From Tubulanus polymorphus (taxonomy: Eukaryota > Nemertea > Palaeonemertea > Tubulaniformes > Tubulanidae): DNA of 64,000 nucleotides. The position numbers and the translations under genes are program-made. The notes beneath the pieces are model-generated. The model was not told the origin of the DNA and did not search any database. It saw only the letters and a program-made list of their open reading frames with translations. Position 1 is the stretch's first letter. Each line of letters begins with the position of its first letter. The stretch lies in assembly GCF_964204645.1 (NCBI RefSeq), contig NC_134034.1:7869414-7933413 (forward strand), read 5' to 3'. Shown piece after piece: positions 52,783 through 64,000 of the stretch.

Positions 52783-53341
52783 GCGCGTTCACACTTCGTA
52801 CTTTAGCCCGATCTAAATTTGGTCCGTTCCAATCTAACATTTAGACATATATTTCCTGGCAAACGATAATTATGGCGACATCTTACGGGGCAAGTCATAA
52901 CTGTAGGTAGCCAATTTAGCAACGCGTCAGTGGAGCGGTGTGGTCGGGTGGTTAGAGCGTTCGGCTCTGGGAAGCCAGGTCATGGGTTCGAACCCCGTAC
53001 ATTGCCGTAGTGTCCTCGGGCAAGACACTTATCCTCATTGCCACTCTCCACCCAGGAGTAAATGGGTACCTGGCCTGATAGATGACTCCTGAGCGCTTGT
53101 AAGCAGCTCGGTGTTACCTCTCCCCAGGGAGAGATGACTGATACATGTTATGTTAGAGTATAAAAATGGCCTCGGAAATAATACCGAAAATGTAAAGCGC
53201 TCTGAGCAGCCTGGCTGGATTTAGCGCTGTACAAGACACATATTATTAGTGAACGCACAGCACTGTGATTTTGTCTGTTCCAAATTTGGCCCTTTGCAGG
53301 TACGGACCCCGGTCTAACTGGTGGTAGTGTGAACGCGGCTA
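52783..53341. mobile_element. MITE with inverted ends, carrying a nested SINE
   Basis: Left end AGGCGCGTTCACACT and right end AGTGTGAACGCGGCT are near-complementary; CCAAATTTGG-like and GGTCCGT/ACGGACC segments also pair between the two sides. The SINE lies inside. No target duplication was resolved. Confidence 0.6.
52928..53250 (+). mobile_element. tRNA-derived SINE
   Basis: tRNA-like head with GGTGGTTAGAGCG (A-box region) and GGGTTCGAACCCC (B box) spaced as in a tRNA gene. A body with CTCGGGCAAGACACTTATCC and GGAGTAAATGGGTACCTGGC, widespread in marine invertebrate SINEs, follows, with an AT-rich tail (ATATTATTA). Confidence 0.8.
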
Positions 53342-53972
53342 TACAGCGAATCAATGATCAGAAATGATGCAGTAGTATAAAGAGAATCGTTCCCTGGAGG
53401 AACTTGACTCTACCTTTGTCCGTTCTGTGTTTGTTATAACATTTTCATAATTTCGTAAGCTATAGCGAGAATTATCGTCAGAGCATGGATGGTGTTTTGT
53501 CAATCGTGATGATGTGTTAACCGATGCAACCTAGAAACCTAGAGTTTGAGGTAACTTATACGCGCGAAACAAGCTTGTAGGACAATTCATCAGGTCCAAC
53601 GACCCAGACAGTTAAGTATACTTTTAGCAAAATCGTTTCTGATAATCAACCCCAACCCAAGCGCAAATTGTCCTCGGTAAGACTACCTGGATAATAACTC
53701 TCTTCAGACATACCGTACATCTTCCTCTTGGGACGTCATTTTCATAGATAAAAGAATTCTGTTATAGATCGATCGAGAACAATATGTTGAAGAAAAAAAT
53801 TACTATTCTTCTAATTCTATGTTGGTTTTGTATGACCATCTACGACTATCAACGATAGTAAATTCGTGAAGTTAAATGGTAGAACGGCACTTTATTCAAC
53901 TCTTACAAGGTTCCACCACTATCGAACTATTTACCCCCAGTATATAATACGTCATTCATGTTTAAGTTCGTT
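53342..53972. other. 3' flank of the TGF-beta gene
   Basis: No gene seen. On the minus strand an AATAAA signal lies about 18 bases after the stop codon, near 53975, the probable cleavage/polyadenylation signal of the TGF-beta gene. Confidence 0.5.
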
Positions 53973-53993
53973 TTATTTTGCCTCGCTTAGTAT

Positions 53994-54374
53994 TCAGGCG
54001 CAACCGCACCGTACGACAATCATCCCTGGTAAATTCGCCAATACGACGTTTCCTTCATTTGAAGCGTAAAGTAGGGTCAAGGGTTCTAATTTACGGGGCG
54101 TGCAACATGTCGCACCTTGTGGAATGGCTGCCTGCACCAGAAACGTGTGCAGTTGATCATTTAGAAATCTCATCGGACACTTGCCAGAGCAGAAATCCGA
54201 TCGATAACGTTTCGGGCCTTGAATCCAATCCCAGCCGAACTGTTCGAAATCTATGGTAAGTGGATATTTACAACAGCGGACCTCAGCTGTGTCCGTGCCA
54301 TCACATTCCAGTCCTAGCATATCTCTCTTATTTCGGGTCTGAAACGGGCGGACCTTCATGTCGAGCGTCGGAGC
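53994..54374 (-). CDS. mstn: Myostatin/GDF11-like ligand, last exon
   Basis: Begins after a TATTATAG acceptor and ends with a TGA following the canonical RCGCA C-terminus. It contains the furin site RNKR, then the complete mature TGF-beta cystine-knot domain of about 107 residues with nine cysteines: LECDG, RCCKYPLTIDF, FGWDWI, FCSGKC, TCC and RCGC. FGWDWI, the extra N-terminal Cys pair and CCTPRKLEPL favour the myostatin/GDF8-GDF11 group, which in animals signals through activin-type receptors and limits muscle growth in vertebrates. The region corresponding to the receptor-binding wrist (MRFLNDQLHTF) is diverged. This is the only clear host gene in the window. Confidence 0.85.
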   Translation of the reverse strand, partial: APTLDMKVRPFQTRNKRDMLGLECDGTDTAEVRCCKYPLTIDFEQFGWDWIQGPKRYRSDFCSGKCPMRFLNDQLHTFLVQAAIPQGATCCTPRKLEPLTLLYASNEGNVVLANLPGMIVVRCGCA

Positions 54375-54474
54375 CTATAATATACAAAACCGAATGACAA
54401 AGGATGATAATAAGATAAGTCAATAAGTTGCACGGTAAGTTGATATTTGTAATCCAATCAGCAATATATTAAAC

Positions 54475-54935
54475 CTTTAAATTTGTGGATTGATCGTTGA
54501 CTGACACGTTCATACTTACATAGGCTTTATCTAAATCGTCATTATCTTTAAGTGAATGAAGCCAGTTATTTGTGACGTCATTGTCGTTGGTGTCAAACAC
54601 TAATGCCTGTAATCCGTAGTTTTCATCATCATTACTCAACCATTTCTGTACACTAGCTTTTACGTCAATCTTAATCCATCGTCCTGTTGGATTATTGCGA
54701 CTGGCTATTGGCGAATTTACCTTACGGCGAATAGTTCGTGCCTTCAACATTTCTCCGCGACTCGGGAACCGGGCCCCTTTCCGCTTCTCCATGTGGTATA
54801 GACAAAGTTTTACAGGGTTGCTACCTGAGTATCGCAGGTGCAAATAAAGTGTTGCCCTCAGCGTGTCATAACCGGCCGTCTTGTCATCAAACGTGAAATA
54901 TATGACATCATCCGGTAAGCTCAAATAGTGTGGGG
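54475..54935 (-). CDS. mstn: Myostatin/GDF11-like ligand, propeptide exon
   Basis: Bounded by a CTTTTTCAG acceptor (54936-54944) and a GTTTAA donor (54474). It is in phase 0 with the last exon across an intron of only 100 bases. It encodes the latter half of the TGF-beta propeptide: VIYFTFDDKT, ATLYLHLRYSG, then GRWIKIDVKASVQKWL and YGLQALVFDTN, matching the arm domain of myostatin prodomains. The exon with the signal peptide must lie further right; I could not find it before 57 kb. Protein-level match is to family motifs, not to a specific species. Confidence 0.8.
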
Positions 54936-57290
54936 CTGAAAAAGATACATCGATGAAATAATAGTTGGCGAAAAAGAAACATCGAACCTGCTAATAATGC
55001 CGCACGTGACGCTCATTGTTAGTAATGATATTTAAAACAAAAGGTTTATGGACCTCGAGACTTGGTCGAATCGGAAGTTCCAGACTGTTTGGGAACAGGA
55101 ACAACGTCAACTTCAAACATCAATATAACTTTATCGATTTTTATAATTGCCTTGCTTTTTCATGAACCCTAAAATTGAACCCTAAAATATGCACGTCTGT
55201 GCTCAAATGAAATTTAGAATTAAACACTTTGGAAAATTTGAAGTTTAAATGTTATGTATGTTTTTAGGCATTGGCTTTTTAACCAAAAATGAATTTATTT
55301 TACAAAAGGAACAAGAAAATTAACAAAACAAACAAACCACACCACACGAAGCGTCATGATGACGTCATATGCGTGGTAATGGTTCTGGGTTTAATTTCTC
55401 CAAAATCAGCTAAAGCTAAGCTATTCGCTATCAATTATTTTGGAGGTTTATGTTTGGTGCTCTATCCAACCACTCCAGTTTTAAGCTGCACATCACTAAA
55501 TACCTATATAGGAGGAGACGAATAACAACAACAGCAAAACATTTTCTTAGAAGGTGAAAAAACGCTTAATGGTTGTACAACTTATTCGAACTTTATTGGA
55601 AATATTTCTGAGAAAATTTCAATATAAAATCTTTCAATGAAAAATGGAAATTACAGAAAGGCGTAATTCTAATGACATATTGTTTATCACCACAAACATA
55701 GTTATCAATATAACCACATGAAATATTTCGGCAATTTGTTACTTTTGAATTTAATTGTGTAAGGGTAACAAAAATCAACAAAACTGTCGTTGCTATTAGA
55801 TTTTAATGGTTACTGGCAGAATATTGATAAGCTTTGACATTTAAACTAACTTGTAGAATTAATTATATCGTCATACCGAAAAAATATGTTCTCTTTTTTC
55901 TGGATTTGAAGTGAATATAGGTTGAATGAAACACATGTGATAAAACCAAAATCGATCTGCTTCTCTTTATTTTTGAAAACGCTCAACAGTTTTGATTGCC
56001 ATCAAGTTGTTGGACGAAGATAGGCCGTAGAGACTCGAATTACCGTCAAATCGGCTTAATCCTGATGGACCGGCAATATTTGTCCGGATTACATGAATGA
56101 GAAATTTTCTAAAATATATGAAAAATCTGGAGGTTGGTCAGACAAGCTTCTGGGACATGGACCTTTGAATATCAAACATACTAAGTATCTGCCATGAAAG
56201 GTGCTTAGAGGTGACTTCGCAAAATATTGCCGTTATGAATATCTGACAGGGGACATTACACGAAGGGATAGCCACAGAAAGAACCTCCTTTGCAAGAACA
56301 ATCTACGTCTGAAAATCATGTTCTTTATTAAAGTTAAGCCCTGTCTATGGAACCGGACCCAGAAGTATTGCACCGTGTATCCATCAATGCATAAATCTAT
56401 CAACTCGGGTGCTATAACAAAACGTGTGGCAACTTCTCTAACTAAATGCATTTGCACATCGAATGCTGCTCCTTAATTGTACACATAGAATATTTGTAAA
56501 ATGTAAAATATTAGTAATAGAATAGTAAGAATAAAAGTCAAATTATAATACGGAATATTGCTGCAAAGCAGCGACAACGGGTTTCTGCCTTGCTGTTTTA
56601 GATTTCGCACTGGAAAGCGCACAAAGATTTCACCAAAATAATTCTTATCAGTTTATAATATGCGACTATTTTGAAGGAGCGCGAAACATATCCGGGATAT
56701 GTGGATCCACAAGGGCTTACCACGTAAAAAGTACTGATGTACCTTAATTGTTTGGCGCTTTCATAGTTCCGTTGGGAGTTGCATGAACTAATCGTACCCG
56801 TTGGCATATGGTACTTGTGTGTATATGTACTTATACCATGTTTGTTGATGTAATCCAGCTTTGAAACTGAATTAAACCACCTGTACTCAATAAATGCTAA
56901 TTGATTTCAACATACATTCGTGAAGCATTTTGCTAATATCACATCATTAAAGATCTTGATTTGTTCTATCAAGAACGAATCAATTCTGATCTGATCTATC
57001 TTATTCTGATGATATAATTTTGGAAGAGTATCCAGATAGTTAAATAATAATAAAAACGCAACTATAACAATCTTCGTGATGATAATGAGATTATTTACAT
57101 GTTCAAACGTTACGATCGATTTCGACTCATCTCTTCGAGTCCTTTTCAAGAAATGACATGAAAAGATACAAACTATGCATAGTATACTGTTACTAATTAC
57201 AGAGAATATCATGCAGGCGTGAAGTGGCCTAGTTTACAAAGTACAAATGGATTGATTATAAACATATAACATAATGCTGTCAGAATTGAA
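54936..57290. other. Intron or upstream region of the TGF-beta gene, no exon found
   Basis: No coding exon recognised. A repeat related to MITE ends (about 56336-56363, CCCTGTCTATGGAACCGGA) and a stem-loop repeat GCTGCAAAGCAGC (56560-56600) are present. Confidence 0.4.
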
Positions 57291-57514
57291 AATCAAGTTT
57301 ATGAGCGGTTAGTAGTCGAATCTGAGAGGAGACATTTTTTGAAAAACATTTGTCTGGAAAGTGTAAAAGGTAATAATAACAAGAATTACAATACGGTTTC
57401 TGCGAAGAAGCAGAAACTCTAAATATGCAAATTATTATGTAACCGCCATATCAGTGTTAAGTCTACTTATACCTTTTTTATGTCATACAAGTTATGTAAA
57501 ACCTTGACTGAGAT

Positions 57515-58285
57515 ATGTATCAACTAGTTTTCGGACCTAACAATGTACCTTGGTTCAAACTTTTAATTCTCATGTATGCAGATGACACGGTTTTATTAAG
57601 TGAATCGCCCGAGGGACCCCCAAAACTAATAGATAATCTCTGCCAAGAATGGACACTTTCAATTAATAATGACAGGACAAAGGTCATTATCTTCTCGAAA
57701 AGAAGATTAAGAATCCTACCAGAATTTTACATCAATGGTCACAAATTAGAAATAGTTGATACGTTCAAGTACCTGGGCGTTCTCTTTTCATACACTGCAT
57801 CGTTCACACAGTGTCGTGAAACTCGGAACAAGTACTGAAATCGGTATATTTTGTATTATAAAAGTCAAGTGAACATTCATTAGACCTACATCTGACCTTG
57901 AAAATTTATGAGAGCATGGTATTACCAATATTGCTGTTTGGCTGTGAAATTTGGGGATATGAGAACACACGTACTCGAGCGTGTTCAGCTACAATTGTAT
58001 AAATATCTACTCAGATTGAAAAGGTCCACGTCTCGTGTATTTATTTACGATGAGCTTGGGCGCTATCCTTTAGAGATTTATGTTAAACTGAGAATCGTTA
58101 AATTTTGGACAAAATTAATCTCCCAGACTGAAAATTTTTCTTTTTTTATGCACGAACATATTTATCAAACGCACCACGGTGGTCGCAGTAACGCTTGGAT
58201 TCTTAACGTCAAAAATATTCTTGTAACAAATGGTCTCGGCCACGTTTGGGAAACTCAAACTGTACCCAGTGCTAATTATCTTTAA
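57515..58285 (+). pseudogene. LINE reverse transcriptase fragment
   Basis: The first frame (57515-57838) holds the RT active site LILMYADDTVLLSES, then WTLSINNDRTKVIIF and FKYLGVLFSY. After a gap with stops, homology resumes in 57908-58285 (ERVQLQLYKYLLRLKRS, ELGRYPLEIYVKLRIVKFW). This is the palm/thumb to C-terminal part of a CR1/RTE-like non-LTR element common in molluscs and other marine animals. The 5' half is missing. Confidence 0.8.
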
Positions 58286-58369
58286 AGTATTAAACAGAGA
58301 CTCGCGAATCAGTAGGCACAATCCTTGCACTCCAAGGTCAACGAATCAAACCTCAAACTTATACAATAG

Positions 58370-59345
58370 TACCTATAATGGACTATGGCAGTGCTGTTTG
58401 GGGTGTAAAAATATATCAAAGTTGTAGTAAAATCCATTATCGAGCTATGCGCTCTTTTCTCGGTACGGGGAAAAATTCATCGTTGTTATCGATTGAAGGT
58501 GATATGGGATGGCTACCGGTTTCTATTAGGCATCGTATTGAGGTTTTACGTCTATGGTTTCGACTTTGTAATATGCCAGATACGAGACTTACCAAACACT
58601 TGTTTCTTTATGATTATGAACTGGCCGTTATTGGCAAAGCTAATTGGTGTTCATTTGTCAAGACAATACTAACTGAATGCAATATGGAATATTTTTATGA
58701 GAACTTGCAGTTTTCTACTCTAAATACCTATCAAATTAAAAAGGTTTTGAATGATATTAGAAAAATTTTATATAGGAACTATGCTTTAACGTGGTCAAGA
58801 AATGTTCCTCTGCAACCAAAACTCCGTACTTATACCTCACTTAAGCCAAAATTTGGAACAGAAGATTATGTCAAATTACACACATCACGTTCAAACCGCT
58901 CCACAATAGCAAGATTAAGAAATGGTACTTTCCCCTTAAACATAGAACTAGGTCGCTACCGTAATCTGCCAATTGAACAAAGAATATGTGTTGCATGTAC
59001 ATCGAATGAAGTTGAAACAGAGGAACATTTCTTGTGCACTTGTCTCAAATACGTTGATCTACGTAATGACCTTTTTTCTAAGATTAATGCTATCTTGGGC
59101 CTAGACATATATCTTTTGTCAAATATCGATAAGGTTAGAATTCTATTAAGTAATAGTCGTATTGTAACTAGTGTTTGCAGATTCATATCAGCCGCAATGA
59201 AACTTCGCAATTCCTAATTCATTTTAATCCAATTATATCCAATCTGAATTAGTTGTACCAGTTTGTCACATGTTTGTTGTACTTGTAAATGTCAATGTGT
59301 CTTGTAAGCCTTATTATAGGCTGGCTTGTCTATCGAGATGACACG
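58370..59345 (+). pseudogene. LINE 3' end, open C-terminal frame and 3' UTR
   Basis: 279-codon open frame (58378-59217). The start (AVWGVKIYQSCSKIHYRAMR) corresponds to the same domain as the end of the fragment before it, so this is a second, 5'-truncated copy. A Cys/His cluster near the end, CVACTSNEVETEEHFLC, is typical of LINE C-termini. The 3' UTR contains GGCTGGCTTGTCTATCGAGA and AATAAAG, then runs into a TA repeat. Confidence 0.75.
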
Positions 59346-59352
59346 TAAATAA

Positions 59353-60860
<1,508 letters not shown>

Positions 60861-60869
60861 GCCCTTTTT

Positions 60870-60967
60870 GGTTTTCTCGCGCGAGAATTCAAAACTTTTG
60901 GTTTTCTCGAACGCGTTCGGTTTCGCGCGAGAAAACCAAAAGTTCTGAATTCTCGCGCGAGAAAACC
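60870..60967. repeat. Foldback repeat with CTCGCGCGAGAA palindromes
   Basis: The left arm GGTTTTCTCGCGCGAGAATT plus CAAAACTTTTGGTTTTCTCG pairs with the right arm CGCGAGAAAACCAAAAG plus TTCTGAATTCTCGCGCGAGAAAACC around a loop AACGCGTTCGGTTTCG. Each arm has its own CTCGCGCGAG palindrome. Confidence 0.85.
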
Positions 60968-61439
60968 AATTGTTTTGTTTTCTCGAACATATTTTCATTA
61001 TTCCCCGAGCCGTATAAAAAAAAATTTTATACCCCGAATCAGCCACCATACTCATCTGAACGTTTTTTGAAAATGTACGAAGCAGCGAGAATGTTGGCCT
61101 ACAACTTTCTGCTGATTGTGAATCGTACATTCGTTTCATACTGCTCTTTAATCTTCCTCGTGCTGGTTCTTAGCTCAAATTGAGGCTGGCCTATATGAGT
61201 TCTAATTGTACCTTAATGCACCCAAATACATCGGCAGCGATGGACAAGCTCAGACAAATCATGACAAATTTTTCTTTTCTTTTTTACTTCTATTTCATTT
61301 CACAATGAAATGTTTTGTTTACAATTGTACTGAACCAGAAATGATGGAAGTTCTTAGATTTCATGAAAAACTTCCGATTTGTATACGTTAAAAGGTCACA
61401 TTTTCAGAATCAAGGGGTAAAAACTACTTAACCAGAAAA

Positions 61440-61842
61440 CGGGGTTGATAATCATGGGTATAAATATAGACGATAAATGATCATGGATTAATCACATCAA
61501 TGATGTTCAACGTAAAGTATCTAGGAGTATCAGTATGTTGTATAGATTAAAACGATTTTAGCGGAGAAAAAAATCTTAGTCAATTATATTTCAGTTTAGT
61601 AGAACCGTATCTCAGTTATTGCAATATATATGGTTTGGGCTCAAAATTTTAATGTTTATTTAAATTCATTATTGATACTTCAGAAACGTGCGGTTCGAAT
61701 TATAACAAATTCAAATTATTTAGAACACGCTGAGCCACTTTTTAAAAGACTGAAAATATCAAGAATCAAAGGAATTAACAAATTAAAGTTAGGTTGCTTT
61801 ATGTTTAATTATAACAAATCCATGCTACCTGATTCTTAATTA
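61440..61842 (+). pseudogene. LINE (Jockey/CR1-like) C-terminal RT fragment
   Basis: Degenerate first part (MGINIDDK, then HINDVQRKVSRSISMLYRLK) and an open second part (61630-61839) with LLILQKRAVRIITNSNYLEH and AEPLFKRLKI, motifs of the RT thumb and C-terminus of many invertebrate LINEs. At least one stop and one frameshift. Confidence 0.75.
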
Positions 61843-61943
61843 TTATTTTCAATTTCGATATGAAATTCATAATCATCAAACTCGTAGCCATGGAAATCCC
61901 TAGAAATCAAACTCAAAGAAGTTATTTTTCAGTAAAGACTTCA

Positions 61944-62092
61944 GGGGTCGGTTCCATAGTCAAGACTTAAGACCAAAAGTGGTCTTAAACATTAAGACTG
62001 GTCTTAAGTTGTTAGATTGGCTATAGAACTAAGTTTGTCTTAGACCGGTCTTAAGTCGAAGCCCTGTCTACGGAACCGGCCCCTGGTCTACT
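61944..62092. mobile_element. Short MITE with GGGGTCGGTTCC ends
   Basis: Left end GGGGTCGGTTCCATAG and right end CTACGGAACCGGCCCC are near-complementary. The interior has several GACTTAAGACC/GGTCTTAAGTC words in both orientations. No target duplication assigned. A partial relative lies near 56336-56363. Confidence 0.65.
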
Positions 62093-63374
62093 ACTTTGGA
62101 ATTCACTCGATCCAACTTTAAAGAAGTGTCTAACACCCTTTTATCTCTAGGGTGAGATCGAAACGTCGTGTCTTTTATATATTTTTGATTGAATAAATAA
62201 ATTCTGGTTTTTAAATTCTTTTAATCTGTAAATAGTGGGATTTTATCTTATTATATTGATCTGAATTAATCTGTGTGTGTGTGTGTGTGATTTCCATGGG
62301 TGCAATGGGCAAGTTTTTAACTTCTCCTAGTATCTGTCACCCTGATATAAGTCACATATTTTATAATCATACGTATCTACAATTTCATATCGAACGGTTC
62401 ATAATATTTCATATCTCTTACTACATGAAATGCTTAATAATGATAACGTTATCAATAGTATAATATAACATAGGACTATAGTATCAATGTGCCTAAAAGT
62501 CGTAATCAACATGTGACATTACTCAATATGTTTTCATAGTAATTAGTTCTAGTCAGCGCTCATCAATAATTAATTAATGTCTCTCAAATATGTCACTAGG
62601 TTTTAGTTTGTGAGTCCTGATGTCTACAACTTCTCTGACACCTAGTTCCCACATCAAACTAAGTTATGATAATCATTCTCATTCCGGGATGCAATAAAGA
62701 TTGTACATATAAGGTTTAAATGCCTTGTTCCTGATGGATGGAATCCTGTACCGCTGGTGTAAATGCTAGTTCCGCAGCCAGCCTGCCGATACAACAACCA
62801 GCCGGTTACAGATGGCGGAGAACCCAGATTTAAGTCCTAGTGACTTATGCAAGTATCGATGAAGCTGCTGATATATGGATAATGACTAGAACGTCTACCA
62901 CAAAGAGAAGATCGTAGTCAACTACACCCGTGACGACAACACAGTGCTGATCGGATGGTGGATACTACGCATTGCGGTTAACTTGTCAACCATTGGTAAT
63001 ATAATTGCATCTTCATCTCAAATTCATGGTCAAATTATGAGTATAGAAAGTTATAGGCGTTTGAATTTAGATGCGCTACCGTGTAATTGAGCGGCTTAAT
63101 GTGTATATATCTCAGTTTTCGATTGTTTAATTCAAGATATTTCCTAGTTATCCACTCCCTACGACAATCAACATCAGTTTCATACAATTATTAGGGAATA
63201 TAACTCATATAAATTATCTTAGTTCGTCTAGTGGGATATCTAATTTTGTCGCGGCGATCTATATTTTTACAAAACCTCTATCTTTAACATTCAATATAGA
63301 TAGCTTTCCATTTTTTACGTTGACGTATATAACTATAGTATAAAGATGAAGCGCCTACATAGTAGTAAAGATGT
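62093..63374. other. No recognised gene
   Basis: A short TG repeat at about 62271-62289. The part from about 62800 may be the gag or leader of the gypsy element that follows, but no motif confirms it. Confidence 0.4.
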
Positions 63375-64000
63375 TTGCCACAAAGAAGCATCTCGATTAC
63401 GTGTATCAACGCGGTTGATATAAGCTTAGTTTCAGGATTGAATCGGAATATTATAAACATTAATATTGATAAACTCACCCAACGAGCATTAGTCGATACA
63501 GGCGCATCGATTTCTTGTATTGCTAGGTCAACGTTCGAAAGTTGTATCAAAAATCCCATATATATTCATTCGGATATAAACATTATCAGAGGAGTGTGGG
63601 GAAGCACATTCAGTGATTGGTAGAATTGATGTACCCATTTGCACTCAATCTCATATAATAACGCACAAGTTTTATGTATTCGATAGGCTATACACAGATG
63701 TTATTCTAGGACTGGATTTTTTGGAAGAAAGCAATGTAAACATTAACCTTGCATCAGGCACAATTGAATTTAAAGATTCTTAGGAATAACAAGAGCTGTA
63801 CAGAAATAAAGCTAAAACGGTTAACAGGATTATCTCACCAAATACTAAAGAAATAGTTCAGATAAGTGCCGATACGTTGGCGGAAGGTTCATTGGTTGTT
63901 TTTGAACCATACAACCACAAGTTATTTAATAAATTTTTAGGTGGAAGTAAAACATTATGCAAAATCGCAGACGGTAAAAATTTTCGCTACTAATGTGAAT
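63375..64000 (+). pseudogene. Ty3/gypsy protease region, runs off the window
   Basis: The first frame (63375-63623) contains the aspartic protease site ALVDTGASISC. After a frameshift near 63590, the reading continues with IITHKFYVFDRLYTDVILGL (flap and LGLDFL strand) and a linker with NIDLASG-like residues. A TAG at about 63781 interrupts. It is a different gypsy lineage from that at 19887-24675. Confidence 0.8.

Noticed and set aside
61206-61391. Short ORF ending near a FVYNCTEPEMMEV segment
   Set aside because: Too short, with no domain and no splice context to support a gene.

Overview
The window looks like a contig from the nuclear genome of an AT-rich marine invertebrate. The evidence is one recognisable host gene with short introns (a myostatin/GDF11-type TGF-beta ligand, minus strand, 53994-54935), tRNA-derived SINEs of a type common in marine invertebrates, and many transposable elements. 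A mollusc, another lophotrochozoan or an ambulacrarian would all fit; the sequence does not settle which. There is no sign of prokaryotic gene organisation.

Most of the gene-like content is mobile DNA. Three Maverick/Polinton elements (large, virus-like, protein-primed DNA transposons) are present. Polinton I (1 to about 7850) has, on the plus strand, a 2TM protein end, a conserved Polinton family protein, a coiled-coil membrane protein, a double-jelly-roll major capsid protein and a C2H2 protein. On the minus strand it has the packaging ATPase, an integrase with chromodomain, and two small conserved proteins. Polinton II (36827-48676, minus strand) starts at a hairpin terminus and reads polB, an OB-like small protein, a penton-like protein, small membrane proteins, the conserved family protein and the coiled-coil protein, where a BEL LTR cuts it. 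Polinton III (48677 to about 51690) is a polB remnant interrupted by the end of Polinton II. Overlaying I and II gives an almost complete gene map for one family. No adenovirus-type maturation protease was seen in the parts present.

The most interesting structures are two large palindromic Polinton derivatives. P1 (14312-19328) is 5,017 bp, has two 2.3-kb nearly identical inverted arms, AG...CT termini and a perfect 6-bp target duplication (CCTACT), and carries three intact small genes in each arm. P2 (45323-48024) has the same plan with arms of about 1 kb, is inserted in the polB of Polinton II with a 5/6 matching duplication, and carries divergent homologues of the same three genes plus the polB zinc-finger 5' end in both arms. 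Together they suggest a family of snap-back (symmetric, defective-genome-like) Polinton satellites mobilised by Polinton integrase. An HNH endonuclease gene also sits next to a P1-like terminus (10214-11130).

The remainder holds a deleted Ty3/gypsy element (19887-24675, minus), a BEL/Pao element (33199-36241, plus) abutting a second BEL fragment with its LTR (36241-36826, minus), LINE fragments (31007-31240, 57515-59345, 61440-61842), a gypsy protease region at the right edge, a non-autonomous Mutator-like element with 9-bp duplications (12022-13784), several MITEs and SINEs, and assorted satellites. Long stretches such as 24.7-29.2 kb, 52.2-53.9 kb and 55-57.5 kb show no coding gene that I recognise; one of them holds an array of exon-like repeats.
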